Source of the DNA: Chitinophagaceae bacterium
GTDB taxonomy: Bacteria > Bacteroidota > Bacteroidia > Chitinophagales > Chitinophagaceae
Direction: 5' to 3'
DNA: 17,377 nucleotides
Assembly: GCA_019454915.1 (NCBI GenBank)
Contig: JACFNM010000044.1
Location: 1 to 17,377 of the forward strand
In this document: positions 1 through 6,515 of the stretch, one piece after another
Numbering within the stretch: position 1 is the first letter of the stretch
Layout: each line of letters opens with the position of its first letter
The notes under the pieces: model-generated
What the model was told of the DNA's origin: nothing
Databases searched by the model: none
Seen by the model: only the letters and a program-made list of their open reading frames with translations
Made by a program: the position numbers and the translations under genes

Positions 1-1
1 C

Positions 2-1222
2 GGAACCACAAGCGATAAGAGTAAGTTTATTCCTGTTAGTGAAGAGAGTCTTGAAGACTGTCATTATAAAGGCGCCAAGGACACGCTCACTTTATATTAC
101 AATTTCAATCCAAACTCTGAGTTGCTTACCGGTAAGGGACTGGTAATAGGAGGCAGTCATACCATTAACCAGATGAACGATGAAATTCATTTTGGAGATC
201 TGAGTGCCGTATTATTGCAAAATTCTCCTTTGTGGGGTCAGTGGATAAGAACGCCTGAATTAGCCATTGCGCTGATGGATGAGTGGGAGAGTAAAATTGA
301 AAAGCTGGCCCAAAGCACCATTGTTGAGAATGTGACGTCTATTTCCGGGGTACCCACCTGGACCCTGGTGTTGTTTAGGAGAATCCTTGAAATAACGGGT
401 AAAAGCTGTATGGCAGAAGTATGGCCTTCGCTTGAATTGTATATTCACGGAGGGGTTTCATTTACGCCGTACCGCGAGCAGTTCAGAAAAATCATCGGTA
501 AGGATATTTATTATATCAATACGTATAATGCCAGCGAAGGGTTCTTTGCGGCTCAGGACAAGCCGGGGGATGAAGGGATGTTGTTGTTTCTCGACCACGG
601 AATTTTTATGGAATTCATGCCGATGGAAGAATATGGTAAGGAAGAGCCCCGGACCATTGGACTGAAAGATGTGGAACTGGGTAAGAACTATGCACTGGTG
701 ATCAGTACCAATGGAGGCCTGTGGCGGTATTTACTGGGAGATACTATTCAGTTTACCAGTATATATCCGTTTCGAATCAATGTTTCCGGCCGTTTAAAGC
801 ATTTCATTAATGCTTTTGGAGAAGAAGTGATTGTGGACAATACAGATAAGGCCGTTGCCACGGCTTCGGTAAAAGCAAATGCAATCGTGAACGACTATAC
901 TGCTGCTCCCGTATATTTTAAGGGAAATGGCAATGGCGCACATGAATGGCTTATTGAGTTCGAAAAAGAACCTGAAAACCTTCCCTATTTTGCTTCGGAA
1001 TTAGATAAAACGCTTCAGGCTGTAAACAGCGATTATGAAGCCAAACGATATAAAGATATTGCGCTGCATGCGCCCGTATTACATCCGATGCCCAAAGGTT
1101 TTTTCAACGAATGGCTGAAGAGTAAGGGAAAATTGGGAGGACAGCACAAAGTACCCAGGCTAAGCAACGATCGCATGCTTATAGAAGAGATGCTGAAATT
1201 CAGGGAAAACGCTTTGAGGTGA
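2..1222 (+). CDS. GH3 auxin-responsive promoter family protein, 5' partial
   Basis: The frame is open from the left edge, so the gene begins outside the window; the TTG at 122 is only an internal codon. At the edge the translation reads GTTSDKSKFIPV, matching the nucleotide-binding loop (GTTSGKSK type) of GH3-family adenylating enzymes, with Asp in place of the usual second Gly. The second motif YNASEG is encoded at 524-541 and a third, GLWRYLLGD, near 718-744, in the order expected for acyl-adenylate-forming GH3 enzymes. About 406 residues are visible, which fits loss of roughly the first 80-100 residues of a ~500-residue bacterial GH3 protein. Plant members conjugate amino acids to acyl hormones such as indoleacetate or jasmonate; the substrate of the Bacteroidota enzymes is not known to me. 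An SDR reductase begins 58 bp downstream on the same strand. The family call is secure; the reaction is inferred from family only. Confidence 0.9.
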   Translation, partial: GTTSDKSKFIPVSEESLEDCHYKGAKDTLTLYYNFNPNSELLTGKGLVIGGSHTINQMNDEIHFGDLSAVLLQNSPLWGQWIRTPELAIALMDEWESKIEKLAQSTIVENVTSISGVPTWTLVLFRRILEITGKSCMAEVWPSLELYIHGGVSFTPYREQFRKIIGKDIYYINTYNASEGFFAAQDKPGDEGMLLFLDHGIFMEFMPMEEYGKEEPRTIGLKDVELGKNYALVISTNGGLWRYLLGDTIQFTSIYPFRINVSGRLKHFINAFGEEVIVDNTDKAVATASVKANAIVNDYTAAPVYFKGNGNGAHEWLIEFEKEPENLPYFASELDKTLQAVNSDYEAKRYKDIALHAPVLHPMPKGFFNEWLKSKGKLGGQHKVPRLSNDRMLIEEMLKFRENALR

Positions 1223-1231
1223 AAGTCCGGG

Positions 1232-1258
1232 TTTGTTTCTATTCTTTCTTTTATCTTG
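1232..1258 (+). promoter_or_regulatory. Candidate Bacteroidota promoter for the SDR gene
   Basis: A TTTG at 1232-1235 is followed after 16 bases by TATCTTG at 1252-1258, close to the Bacteroidota -33/-7 pattern (TTTG ... TAnnTTTG), though the -7 lacks one T and the spacer is short. A start site a few bases downstream would leave a leader of about 15-20 nt before the ATG at 1281. It supports 1281 rather than the upstream TTG at 1233, which lies inside the promoter. Confidence 0.4.
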
Positions 1259-1280
1259 CAATCATAATCAAAACTTTTTC

Positions 1281-2036
1281 ATGAAATTATTAAATAACAG
1301 GGTAGCCATTGTAACCGGTGCAGCCCGGGGAATCGGAGAAGCAATAGCCACTCAGCTTGCTGAGCAGGGTGCACATATTGCATTTACATTTGTGAGTGAC
1401 CAAAGTAAGGAAAGGGCGTCGGCGTTGGAAGAAAAACTCCGGTCGAAGGGTGTTAAGGCGATAGCTTACCAGAGCAACGCGGGAGATTTTGCCCAGTGCG
1501 AAGCTTTTGTCAATGAGGTGGTTCAGACTTTTGGTACCATAGATATTTGTGTAAACAACGCCGGTATATCAAAGGACAACCTGTTATTACGGATGCCTCC
1601 GGATCAGTGGCAGGAGGTAATTACTACCAATTTAAGCAGCGTGTTTAATATGACCAAGCAGGTTATCCGGCCCATGATGAAGGCGAAGAGCGGAAGCATT
1701 ATTAATATGAGTTCTATCATTGGCATTACCGGAAATGCCGGACAGGGAAGCTATGCGGCGAGCAAAGCGGGGATTATCGGGTTTACCAAAAGTATTGCGA
1801 AAGAAATGGGCTCGCGTAATATCCGGTGTAATGCCATAGCGCCTGGTTTTATCGAAACCGATATGACCGGCTACCTGAAAGAAGGGGAAGCGGCCGATAA
1901 ATACAGAAGTAATATACCGCTCGGCAGGTTTGGTACGGGTTCGGATATAGCGGATGTGGCTGTTTTTTTAGCCAGTGACTGGAGTCGTTATATCACCGGT
2001 CAGGTCATTAGTGTGTGTGGCGGATTGAATACCTGA
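1281..2036 (+). CDS. fabG: SDR-family 3-oxoacyl-ACP reductase (FabG-like)
   Basis: This is a 251-residue classical short-chain dehydrogenase/reductase, the usual length for FabG. It has the Rossmann glycine motif TGAARGIG (residues 12-19), NNAG (92-95), the catalytic Asn117, Ser145, and Tyr158-x3-Lys162 in YAASK, and the C-terminal FabG-like run DVAVFLASDWSRYITG. FabG reduces 3-oxoacyl-ACP with NADPH in fatty-acid elongation. The ATG at 1281 puts the Rossmann strand at the expected N-terminal position; a TTG start at 1233 would add an implausible 16 residues overlapping the candidate promoter. It lies 58 bp after the GH3 gene in the same direction. Many SDRs share these motifs, so the exact substrate is uncertain, and this may be a paralogue rather than the housekeeping FabG. 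Confidence 0.88.
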   Translation: MKLLNNRVAIVTGAARGIGEAIATQLAEQGAHIAFTFVSDQSKERASALEEKLRSKGVKAIAYQSNAGDFAQCEAFVNEVVQTFGTIDICVNNAGISKDNLLLRMPPDQWQEVITTNLSSVFNMTKQVIRPMMKAKSGSIINMSSIIGITGNAGQGSYAASKAGIIGFTKSIAKEMGSRNIRCNAIAPGFIETDMTGYLKEGEAADKYRSNIPLGRFGTGSDIADVAVFLASDWSRYITGQVISVCGGLNT

Positions 2037-2133
2037 GTTGCGCAGGCAACAATTAAGAACGGTTATTTCATTCATGGGATAAGGGCGTTGATTGAGGGTG
2101 GATCGTGAATAAATGACAGAATCATGACGGTTT

Positions 2134-2147
2134 GCCGTTGATACGGC
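2134..2147 (+). terminator. Weak hairpin downstream of the SDR gene
   Basis: GCCGT (2134-2138) and ACGGC (2143-2147) form a perfect 5-bp stem with a TGAT loop. A short T run (CTTTTGGG, 2150-2157) follows. It lies about 100 bp after the SDR stop and before the next promoter. The stem is short and the T tract interrupted, so the terminator call is tentative. Confidence 0.25.
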
Positions 2148-2151
2148 GGCT

Positions 2152-2178
2152 TTTGGGCTGGCAGTAGCCTTATCTTTG
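2152..2178 (+). promoter_or_regulatory. Candidate Bacteroidota promoter for the PD40 lipoprotein gene
   Basis: TATCTTTG at 2171-2178 is a perfect match to the Bacteroidota -7 element TAnnTTTG. A TTTG at 2152-2155 stands 15 bases upstream, shorter than the usual ~19 bases. Transcription would begin near 2183-2186, giving an ~18-nt leader before the ATG at 2203. The TTG at 2176, which could be read as an earlier start, lies inside the -7 element and is therefore unlikely to be translated. Confidence 0.5.
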
Positions 2179-2202
2179 CCGCGTTTCAATAAAACCGGCA
2201 AC

Positions 2203-3324
2203 ATGAAAATAAGACAATCGTCCCTCATTCCCCTCCTGATATGGATTATCAGCGCTTCCTGTGCTAATGGAACCAATCAATCCACTACTTCGGAGTCATC
2301 CGCAACCCCAGCGGAAGCAGATATGGTTCACTATCCCGAAGAAAAGCATTTTAAGAATATTCAGCAGCTCACGTTTGGAGGCGATAATGCCGAAGCTTAC
2401 TGGAGTTATGACGGCAAGTATCTTATTTTTCAGCGTACTCATCCTGTGGAAGGTCTGAATTGCGACCAGATATTTATTGGTAAAGTTCCGGAGAATCCCG
2501 GCGAAAAATTCGAATACAAAATGGTGAGTACCGGAAAGGGAAGAACGACTTGTGCATTTTTTACTAAAGACGGACAACATATCATTTATGCCTCCACCCA
2601 TCTCGGAGGTGATGAGTGCCCGCCGGTACCCGATCGCAAGAAATACGGTAATAAGTATATATGGCCGTTATACAACAGTTATGATATTTTTATGGCTGAC
2701 TTAGACGGGAACATTGTGAAGCAACTCACCAACGCAAAAGGTTATGACGCGGAGGCAACCTTGTCGCCCGACGGAAATAAAATGATTTATACCAGTGATA
2801 AGGAAGGCGATTTGGAATTATATATTATGGATCTGAATACAGGTGATGAAAAGAGAGTCACGCATACTTTAGGTTATGACGGGGGTGCATGGTTCAGTCC
2901 GGACGGAACGAAAATTATCTGGAGGGCTTCCCGTCCGAAAACCGATGAAGAAGTGAAGGAGTATAAAGAATTATTGGCCGAAGGACTGGTAGCGCCAACT
3001 AATATGGAAGTGTGGGTAGCCAATGCAGATGGAACTGATGCCCGCCAGATTACGGAATTTGGTCAGGCTAACTGGGCGCCCAATTTTATGCCGGACAGCA
3101 AGCGCATTATTTTTGCTTCCAATCATGAATATAAGAGAGGTTTTCCCTTTAATCTGTACACCATCAATGGAGATGGCAGTAATCTGCAAAAGGTGAGTCG
3201 CGATAAGGGTTTCGACGCATTTCCTATGTTTTCGCCCGATGGAAAGAAGATTGCCTTTAGCAGCAATCGCAACAACGGTGGTACCAGAGATACCAACGTT
3301 TTTGTAGCTGACTGGGTGGATTAG
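2203..3324 (+). CDS. TolB-like PD40 beta-propeller lipoprotein
   Basis: The product is 373 residues. A hydrophobic signal (residues 8-19) ends at Cys20 in IISASC, a plausible but not canonical lipobox because Ser occupies -3. After a Ser/Thr-rich linker come at least five PD40/WD40-like beta-propeller repeats, recognised by SPDG or related turns: SYDGKYLIF, TKDGQHIIYAS, SPDGNKMIYTS, SPDGTKIIWRAS and SPDGKKIAFSSN. This is the repeat type of TolB and DPP-IV propellers. No protease or hydrolase domain follows, so it is a stand-alone propeller, probably an envelope protein that binds a protein or ligand. Its promoter precedes it and a minus-strand gene converges from the right with a 109-bp gap. 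The specific role is unknown. Confidence 0.85.
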   Translation: MKIRQSSLIPLLIWIISASCANGTNQSTTSESSATPAEADMVHYPEEKHFKNIQQLTFGGDNAEAYWSYDGKYLIFQRTHPVEGLNCDQIFIGKVPENPGEKFEYKMVSTGKGRTTCAFFTKDGQHIIYASTHLGGDECPPVPDRKKYGNKYIWPLYNSYDIFMADLDGNIVKQLTNAKGYDAEATLSPDGNKMIYTSDKEGDLELYIMDLNTGDEKRVTHTLGYDGGAWFSPDGTKIIWRASRPKTDEEVKEYKELLAEGLVAPTNMEVWVANADGTDARQITEFGQANWAPNFMPDSKRIIFASNHEYKRGFPFNLYTINGDGSNLQKVSRDKGFDAFPMFSPDGKKIAFSSNRNNGGTRDTNVFVADWVD

Positions 3325-3433
3325 CCGGTATCTTATTTATTGGGTTTCTTTTGTTGGTTATCAATCGCACCTGAATAAGTTGTTTAGAACGCGCTTAGCC
3401 GGAAAGTTTTCCTGATAGGCAGGGTTGCACGAT

Positions 3434-4075
3434 TCAGGGGATAGGTATTTTTTCCCCTAAATATTTGGGCTTTGTACCGAACAGGTAATCCAAAAATACT
3501 TTTACCCTTGCCAGTTTCTCCCGCATCTGAATTCTGAAACTTCCGGGGCTTTCCACGTCTTTTGCATTGAAGCCAATGGCCATAATGCCTTCCCTTGAAG
3601 CGATATAAATGGCTCTTTCATTTTGAAACGGCTGAGAAATCACCGTTACAGAATCCTGTCCAAAGATGGCCTTCAGCCGTACTACGGAATCAAAAGTCCG
3701 GAATCCGGCGTAGTCAGAAAAGATCCTGGAGGAATCAATACCCGCCTTTAGCAGATCCGCCCTCATCATCGCGGGTTCATTATAATAAATACTGCTATTG
3801 TCGCCGCTGATGATGATATAGGAAATTTTTCCTGCCTTCAATAACCGTATAGCGGCATCCATACGATAAGTGTAATAAGGATTCAGGACGCCTGTGGATA
3901 TATATTTAGCCGTACCGGGAAGTAAACCGGTTTTATTAGAAGGCAGATCTTCCAGGTTCGAGTATAGCCTGTCCTTAGCTGCATTAGTAATCTTAGAGTC
4001 GCAATAAAAAATGACAGCTAATAACGCGATGATTAGTGTTAATAAGACGACGATTATAAACTTTCCATATCGCAT
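3434..4075 (-). CDS. SanA/ElyC/YdcF-family (DUF218) membrane protein
   Basis: The 213-residue product has one N-terminal membrane segment (residues 6-24) followed by a DUF218 domain. Visible SanA-type signatures are YISTGVLNPYYTYRMDAA (58-75), SGDN (90-93), NEPAMMR (99-105), DYAGFRTFDS (121-130), SQPFQNERA (147-155) and GFNAKD (168-173). E. coli SanA affects the envelope permeability barrier, including vancomycin exclusion at high temperature, and related ElyC/YdcF proteins are tied to envelope polymer metabolism; the biochemical reaction is not settled. The minus-strand start ATG (4073-4075) has an AGAAGG-like purine stretch just upstream. The gene diverges from the tandem lipoprotein pair and converges on the PD40 gene, so it is probably monocistronic. 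Confidence 0.88.
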   Translation of the reverse strand: MRYGKFIIVVLLTLIIALLAVIFYCDSKITNAAKDRLYSNLEDLPSNKTGLLPGTAKYISTGVLNPYYTYRMDAAIRLLKAGKISYIIISGDNSSIYYNEPAMMRADLLKAGIDSSRIFSDYAGFRTFDSVVRLKAIFGQDSVTVISQPFQNERAIYIASREGIMAIGFNAKDVESPGSFRIQMREKLARVKVFLDYLFGTKPKYLGEKIPIP

Positions 4076-4111
4076 AAGGCCTTCTCAGTTTGGATTTTAG
4101 ATTTTCAGTTG

Positions 4112-4144
4112 TAAAAATAGCCGTAAACCCTTAACGAATCGCAA
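4112..4144 (-). promoter_or_regulatory. Possible promoter for the SanA-like gene
   Basis: Read on the minus strand, TTG (4144-4142) is followed after 22 bases by TATTTTTA (4119-4112), one base from TAnnTTTG. It lies about 36 bp before the start codon in the divergent intergenic region. The match is imperfect. Confidence 0.25.
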
Positions 4145-4222
4145 CCATGAGTATAAATTGCTATTTTTCTTCTCTCTCCTATTTCCCTAACCCTCATAAA
4201 AACGGCTATGACCGGGAGTGTC

Positions 4223-4230
4223 AAAGGAGG
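4223..4230 (+). promoter_or_regulatory. Strong Shine-Dalgarno-like sequence at unusual distance from its gene
   Basis: AAAGGAGG is fully complementary to the usual 16S anti-Shine-Dalgarno tail but ends 34 nt before the ATG at 4265. No ATG, GTG or TTG occurs in frame between them, and an in-frame TAG lies at 4232-4234. A 12-bp palindrome TAATACGTATTA (4245-4256) sits between the two. It may be chance or a decoy; it does not support an earlier start. Confidence 0.2.
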
Positions 4231-4264
4231 TTAGCAAGCATTATTAATACGTATTATTATTTTC

Positions 4265-6487
4265 ATGAAGCATTATTTATTTTTTTCTCTGGCGATTGTA
4301 TTGGCCTTATTCGCCTGTGATAGTAAGAAAGAGGCGACCGATCAGCCCGTTTACAGTGACGTTCTTTATCAGCAGGATTATAGTATCAAGTATGCGGTAT
4401 CGGATAGTGAAGCGGCATTATATAAGGTTTTTTCCGATCGCAATGGGGTGATCCAGGTTTTGTCGTCCAAAGGTCTTCTCCATCCTTATGCGGGCGAACT
4501 GCTCTATCCGGGGACCTTAGTATCTGATGACACTTACCGCCCGATGACGGATAAAAAAATCAGTTCACTGGGTATTTATCAGCACCAGTTGGTTTACCTC
4601 GATGACAAAGCTGTGCTGAGCAATGCCTGGGCAGGAGAACTGTATAGTCGTCATGGCTTACCGGGAGCGAAGATTTTTGCAGGAGGCAAAGATTTTTCAT
4701 TCCTGATTTCAGACGGGCGTTCGCTGCAATACCTGAAAGATAACCAGGTGGACTGGGAAGGTAAGATTAGCGGTGAGGTATTAGATATACAGTATGGAGA
4801 AGAAAAGAACACCTTCTATATCCTGACTGCATCGGAAGTACAAACTTTTTCTCCTGGCGATAAACAACTTACGGTATTGGGGAAGGCAGAAGGGGCAACC
4901 TGTTTTACACTTTCTAAGGAGGGTAAAGAGCTAGTAGTGGGTACGGGTAATGGTTATTTCGTCATTGATGCCTCCACGGGTGAGCAAAGAGGAGTTGTTA
5001 ATACGAAGCTGCCGTGGACGGAGATAACGGTCGTAAGGGAGATAGCGGGGAAGTTATGGTTTGGTTCAACGCGTGGAGCATTTATGCTTCGGGAAGACGG
5101 TAAATTTAATTACTATGCATCAAAGCGCTGGTTACTTTCCGATGATGTGAAACATATTTCGGAAGGTGAAGGAGGCAGTGTGCTGGTACTGACGGGTGCG
5201 GGTTTGGGAAGGATCGAATTCCGTCCGATGACTTTGGCTGCCAAGGCTGCATTTTATGACAAACAGGTAAGACAGAGACATATCCGTAACGGGTTTAACG
5301 CCACCCTCGCCGGTATGACCGATGGAAACCTCGGAACCGGCCATATGGAAGATTCGGATAATGACGGCTTATGGACTTCCATGTATCTCGGAGCGGAAGC
5401 ATTTCGCTATGCCGTGACTAAGTCGCCCGAAGCCCTTCAGAACTGCCGCGAATCGCTTGAAGCAATGGAACGCCTATATTCCGTGAACCCTGTAAAAGGC
5501 TTCCCTGCCCGTTCTTATGAAAGGAGGGGATATAAATTGCATGATCCCGACCGTTGGAGACCCGCGGATAATCCCGAGTGGGATTGGAAATCAACTACCA
5601 GCAGTGATGAAGCTATCGGGCATATTTTTGTATTTGGTGTATTGGCCGAATTGGTAGATGACGAAGCCATTAAAACCAAAGCCATCGGTTTGATAGATTC
5701 CCTGATGCAGCACGTCATAGACAATGATCTTTACCTCGTGGATTGGGATGGCAAGCCTACGCTCTGGGGGAAATGGCATCCCGATTATGTAAATGCCCGT
5801 CCTAAAAATGTTGGCGACAGGAAGATTAATTCTTCAAATATTATTGCCATGCTCCAGACGGCTTATCATTTTACCGGAAAAGAGGTATTTAAGGATAAAG
5901 CATTTGAATTAATGAATGAATACGGTTACCTGGAGAACCTGATGCGCCCCATGAAGGAAATTGGCCGGGCGGCAGCCGATGCCGATGACTGGAGCAAAAT
6001 GTTGTCGGAAGGATGGAACCATTCGGACGACGAAATGTATTTCCTTGGATATTGGGGGTTATACCGCTATGCATTTAATGATACGCTCAGGGAAAAATTT
6101 AAGGAAGCCATTCTCGACCATTGGGAAATAGAAAGACCAGAAAAAGAAGGCGCCTGGAATATTTTTACCGCTTTAACGGGGGTGAAGAATTTTGATTTGA
6201 ATGAAGCGGTATGGTATCTGCAGGAGTATCCGATGGACCTCATCAACTGGACCGTTCACAACAGTGATAGAAAGGATATTGAACTGATTGAACCTAATTT
6301 TAGAGAACAAACTACTAAAGAAGTACTGCCGCCTGATGAGCTGAAGATTAGCCGCCACAATGCAAACAGGTTTACGCTCAACGGCGGTAACAACGGAACC
6401 AGTGAAAACAGTGCGGGAGATATCTGGTTATTGCCCTATTGGATGGGACGTTATCTCGGCGTTATCAGTGAACCGCAGATGCGTTAA
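4265..6487 (+). CDS. Propeller plus helical-domain lipoprotein, tandem copy 1
   Basis: The product is 740 residues and begins with a signal ending in LFAC (Cys18), a good lipobox. Residues ~30-341 look like a beta-propeller of the two-component-regulator type: GKLWFGSTRGAFMLREDGK and LLSDDVKHIS resemble its repeats. Residues 342-740 are helix-rich, with a high Trp and acidic content and motifs shared with copy 2: LWTSMYLG (369-376), PARSYERRGY (414-423), PEWDWK (437-442), TLWGKWHPDYVN (499-510), GDRKINSSNIIA (517-528), EGWNHSDDEMYFL (582-594) and LPYWMGRYLGVIS (723-735). The pattern suggests an alpha/alpha-toroid as in many polysaccharide-active enzymes, but I recognise no family and claim no activity. 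Copy 2 begins 28 bp after the stop, so the two are probably co-transcribed. Codons 36-341 are identical in DNA to copy 2. Confidence 0.8.
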   Translation: MKHYLFFSLAIVLALFACDSKKEATDQPVYSDVLYQQDYSIKYAVSDSEAALYKVFSDRNGVIQVLSSKGLLHPYAGELLYPGTLVSDDTYRPMTDKKISSLGIYQHQLVYLDDKAVLSNAWAGELYSRHGLPGAKIFAGGKDFSFLISDGRSLQYLKDNQVDWEGKISGEVLDIQYGEEKNTFYILTASEVQTFSPGDKQLTVLGKAEGATCFTLSKEGKELVVGTGNGYFVIDASTGEQRGVVNTKLPWTEITVVREIAGKLWFGSTRGAFMLREDGKFNYYASKRWLLSDDVKHISEGEGGSVLVLTGAGLGRIEFRPMTLAAKAAFYDKQVRQRHIRNGFNATLAGMTDGNLGTGHMEDSDNDGLWTSMYLGAEAFRYAVTKSPEALQNCRESLEAMERLYSVNPVKGFPARSYERRGYKLHDPDRWRPADNPEWDWKSTTSSDEAIGHIFVFGVLAELVDDEAIKTKAIGLIDSLMQHVIDNDLYLVDWDGKPTLWGKWHPDYVNARPKNVGDRKINSSNIIAMLQTAYHFTGKEVFKDKAFELMNEYGYLENLMRPMKEIGRAAADADDWSKMLSEGWNHSDDEMYFLGYWGLYRYAFNDTLREKFKEAILDHWEIERPEKEGAWNIFTALTGVKNFDLNEAVWYLQEYPMDLINWTVHNSDRKDIELIEPNFREQTTKEVLPPDELKISRHNANRFTLNGGNNGTSENSAGDIWLLPYWMGRYLGVISEPQMR
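4370..5287 (+). repeat. 918-bp perfect direct repeat, copy A
   Basis: Compared base by base by eye with 6627-7544, this block shows no mismatch and keeps a constant offset of 2257. It covers codons 36-341 of copy 1. Homology continues beyond both ends but with many substitutions: for example the codons for DQPVYSDVLY before it differ at several positions from those for DQPVYRDVAY in copy 2. Confidence 0.95.
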
Positions 6488-6515
6488 TCATAAGAGTTAT
6501 CGAATTGATTGCAGG

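Noticed and set aside
122..124. TTG at 122 as the GH3 gene start
   Set aside because: The frame is open to the window edge and the upstream residues carry the GH3 nucleotide-binding loop, so the gene starts before the window.
3390..3433. Bidirectional terminator between the convergent genes
   Set aside because: GGAAA/TTTCC has a 2-base loop that cannot form a stable hairpin, and no clear U tract was found.
4117..4209. Inverted repeat ATAGCCGT / ACGGCTAT in the divergent intergenic region
   Set aside because: Eight bases separated by 77 bp can easily arise by chance in a region of this size, and the match does not extend.
6360..6515. Upstream extension of the second tandem lipoprotein
   Set aside because: It would overlap the first gene by 128 bp and place the lipoprotein signal peptide internally; the ATG at 6516 aligns the lipobox Cys18 with copy 1.
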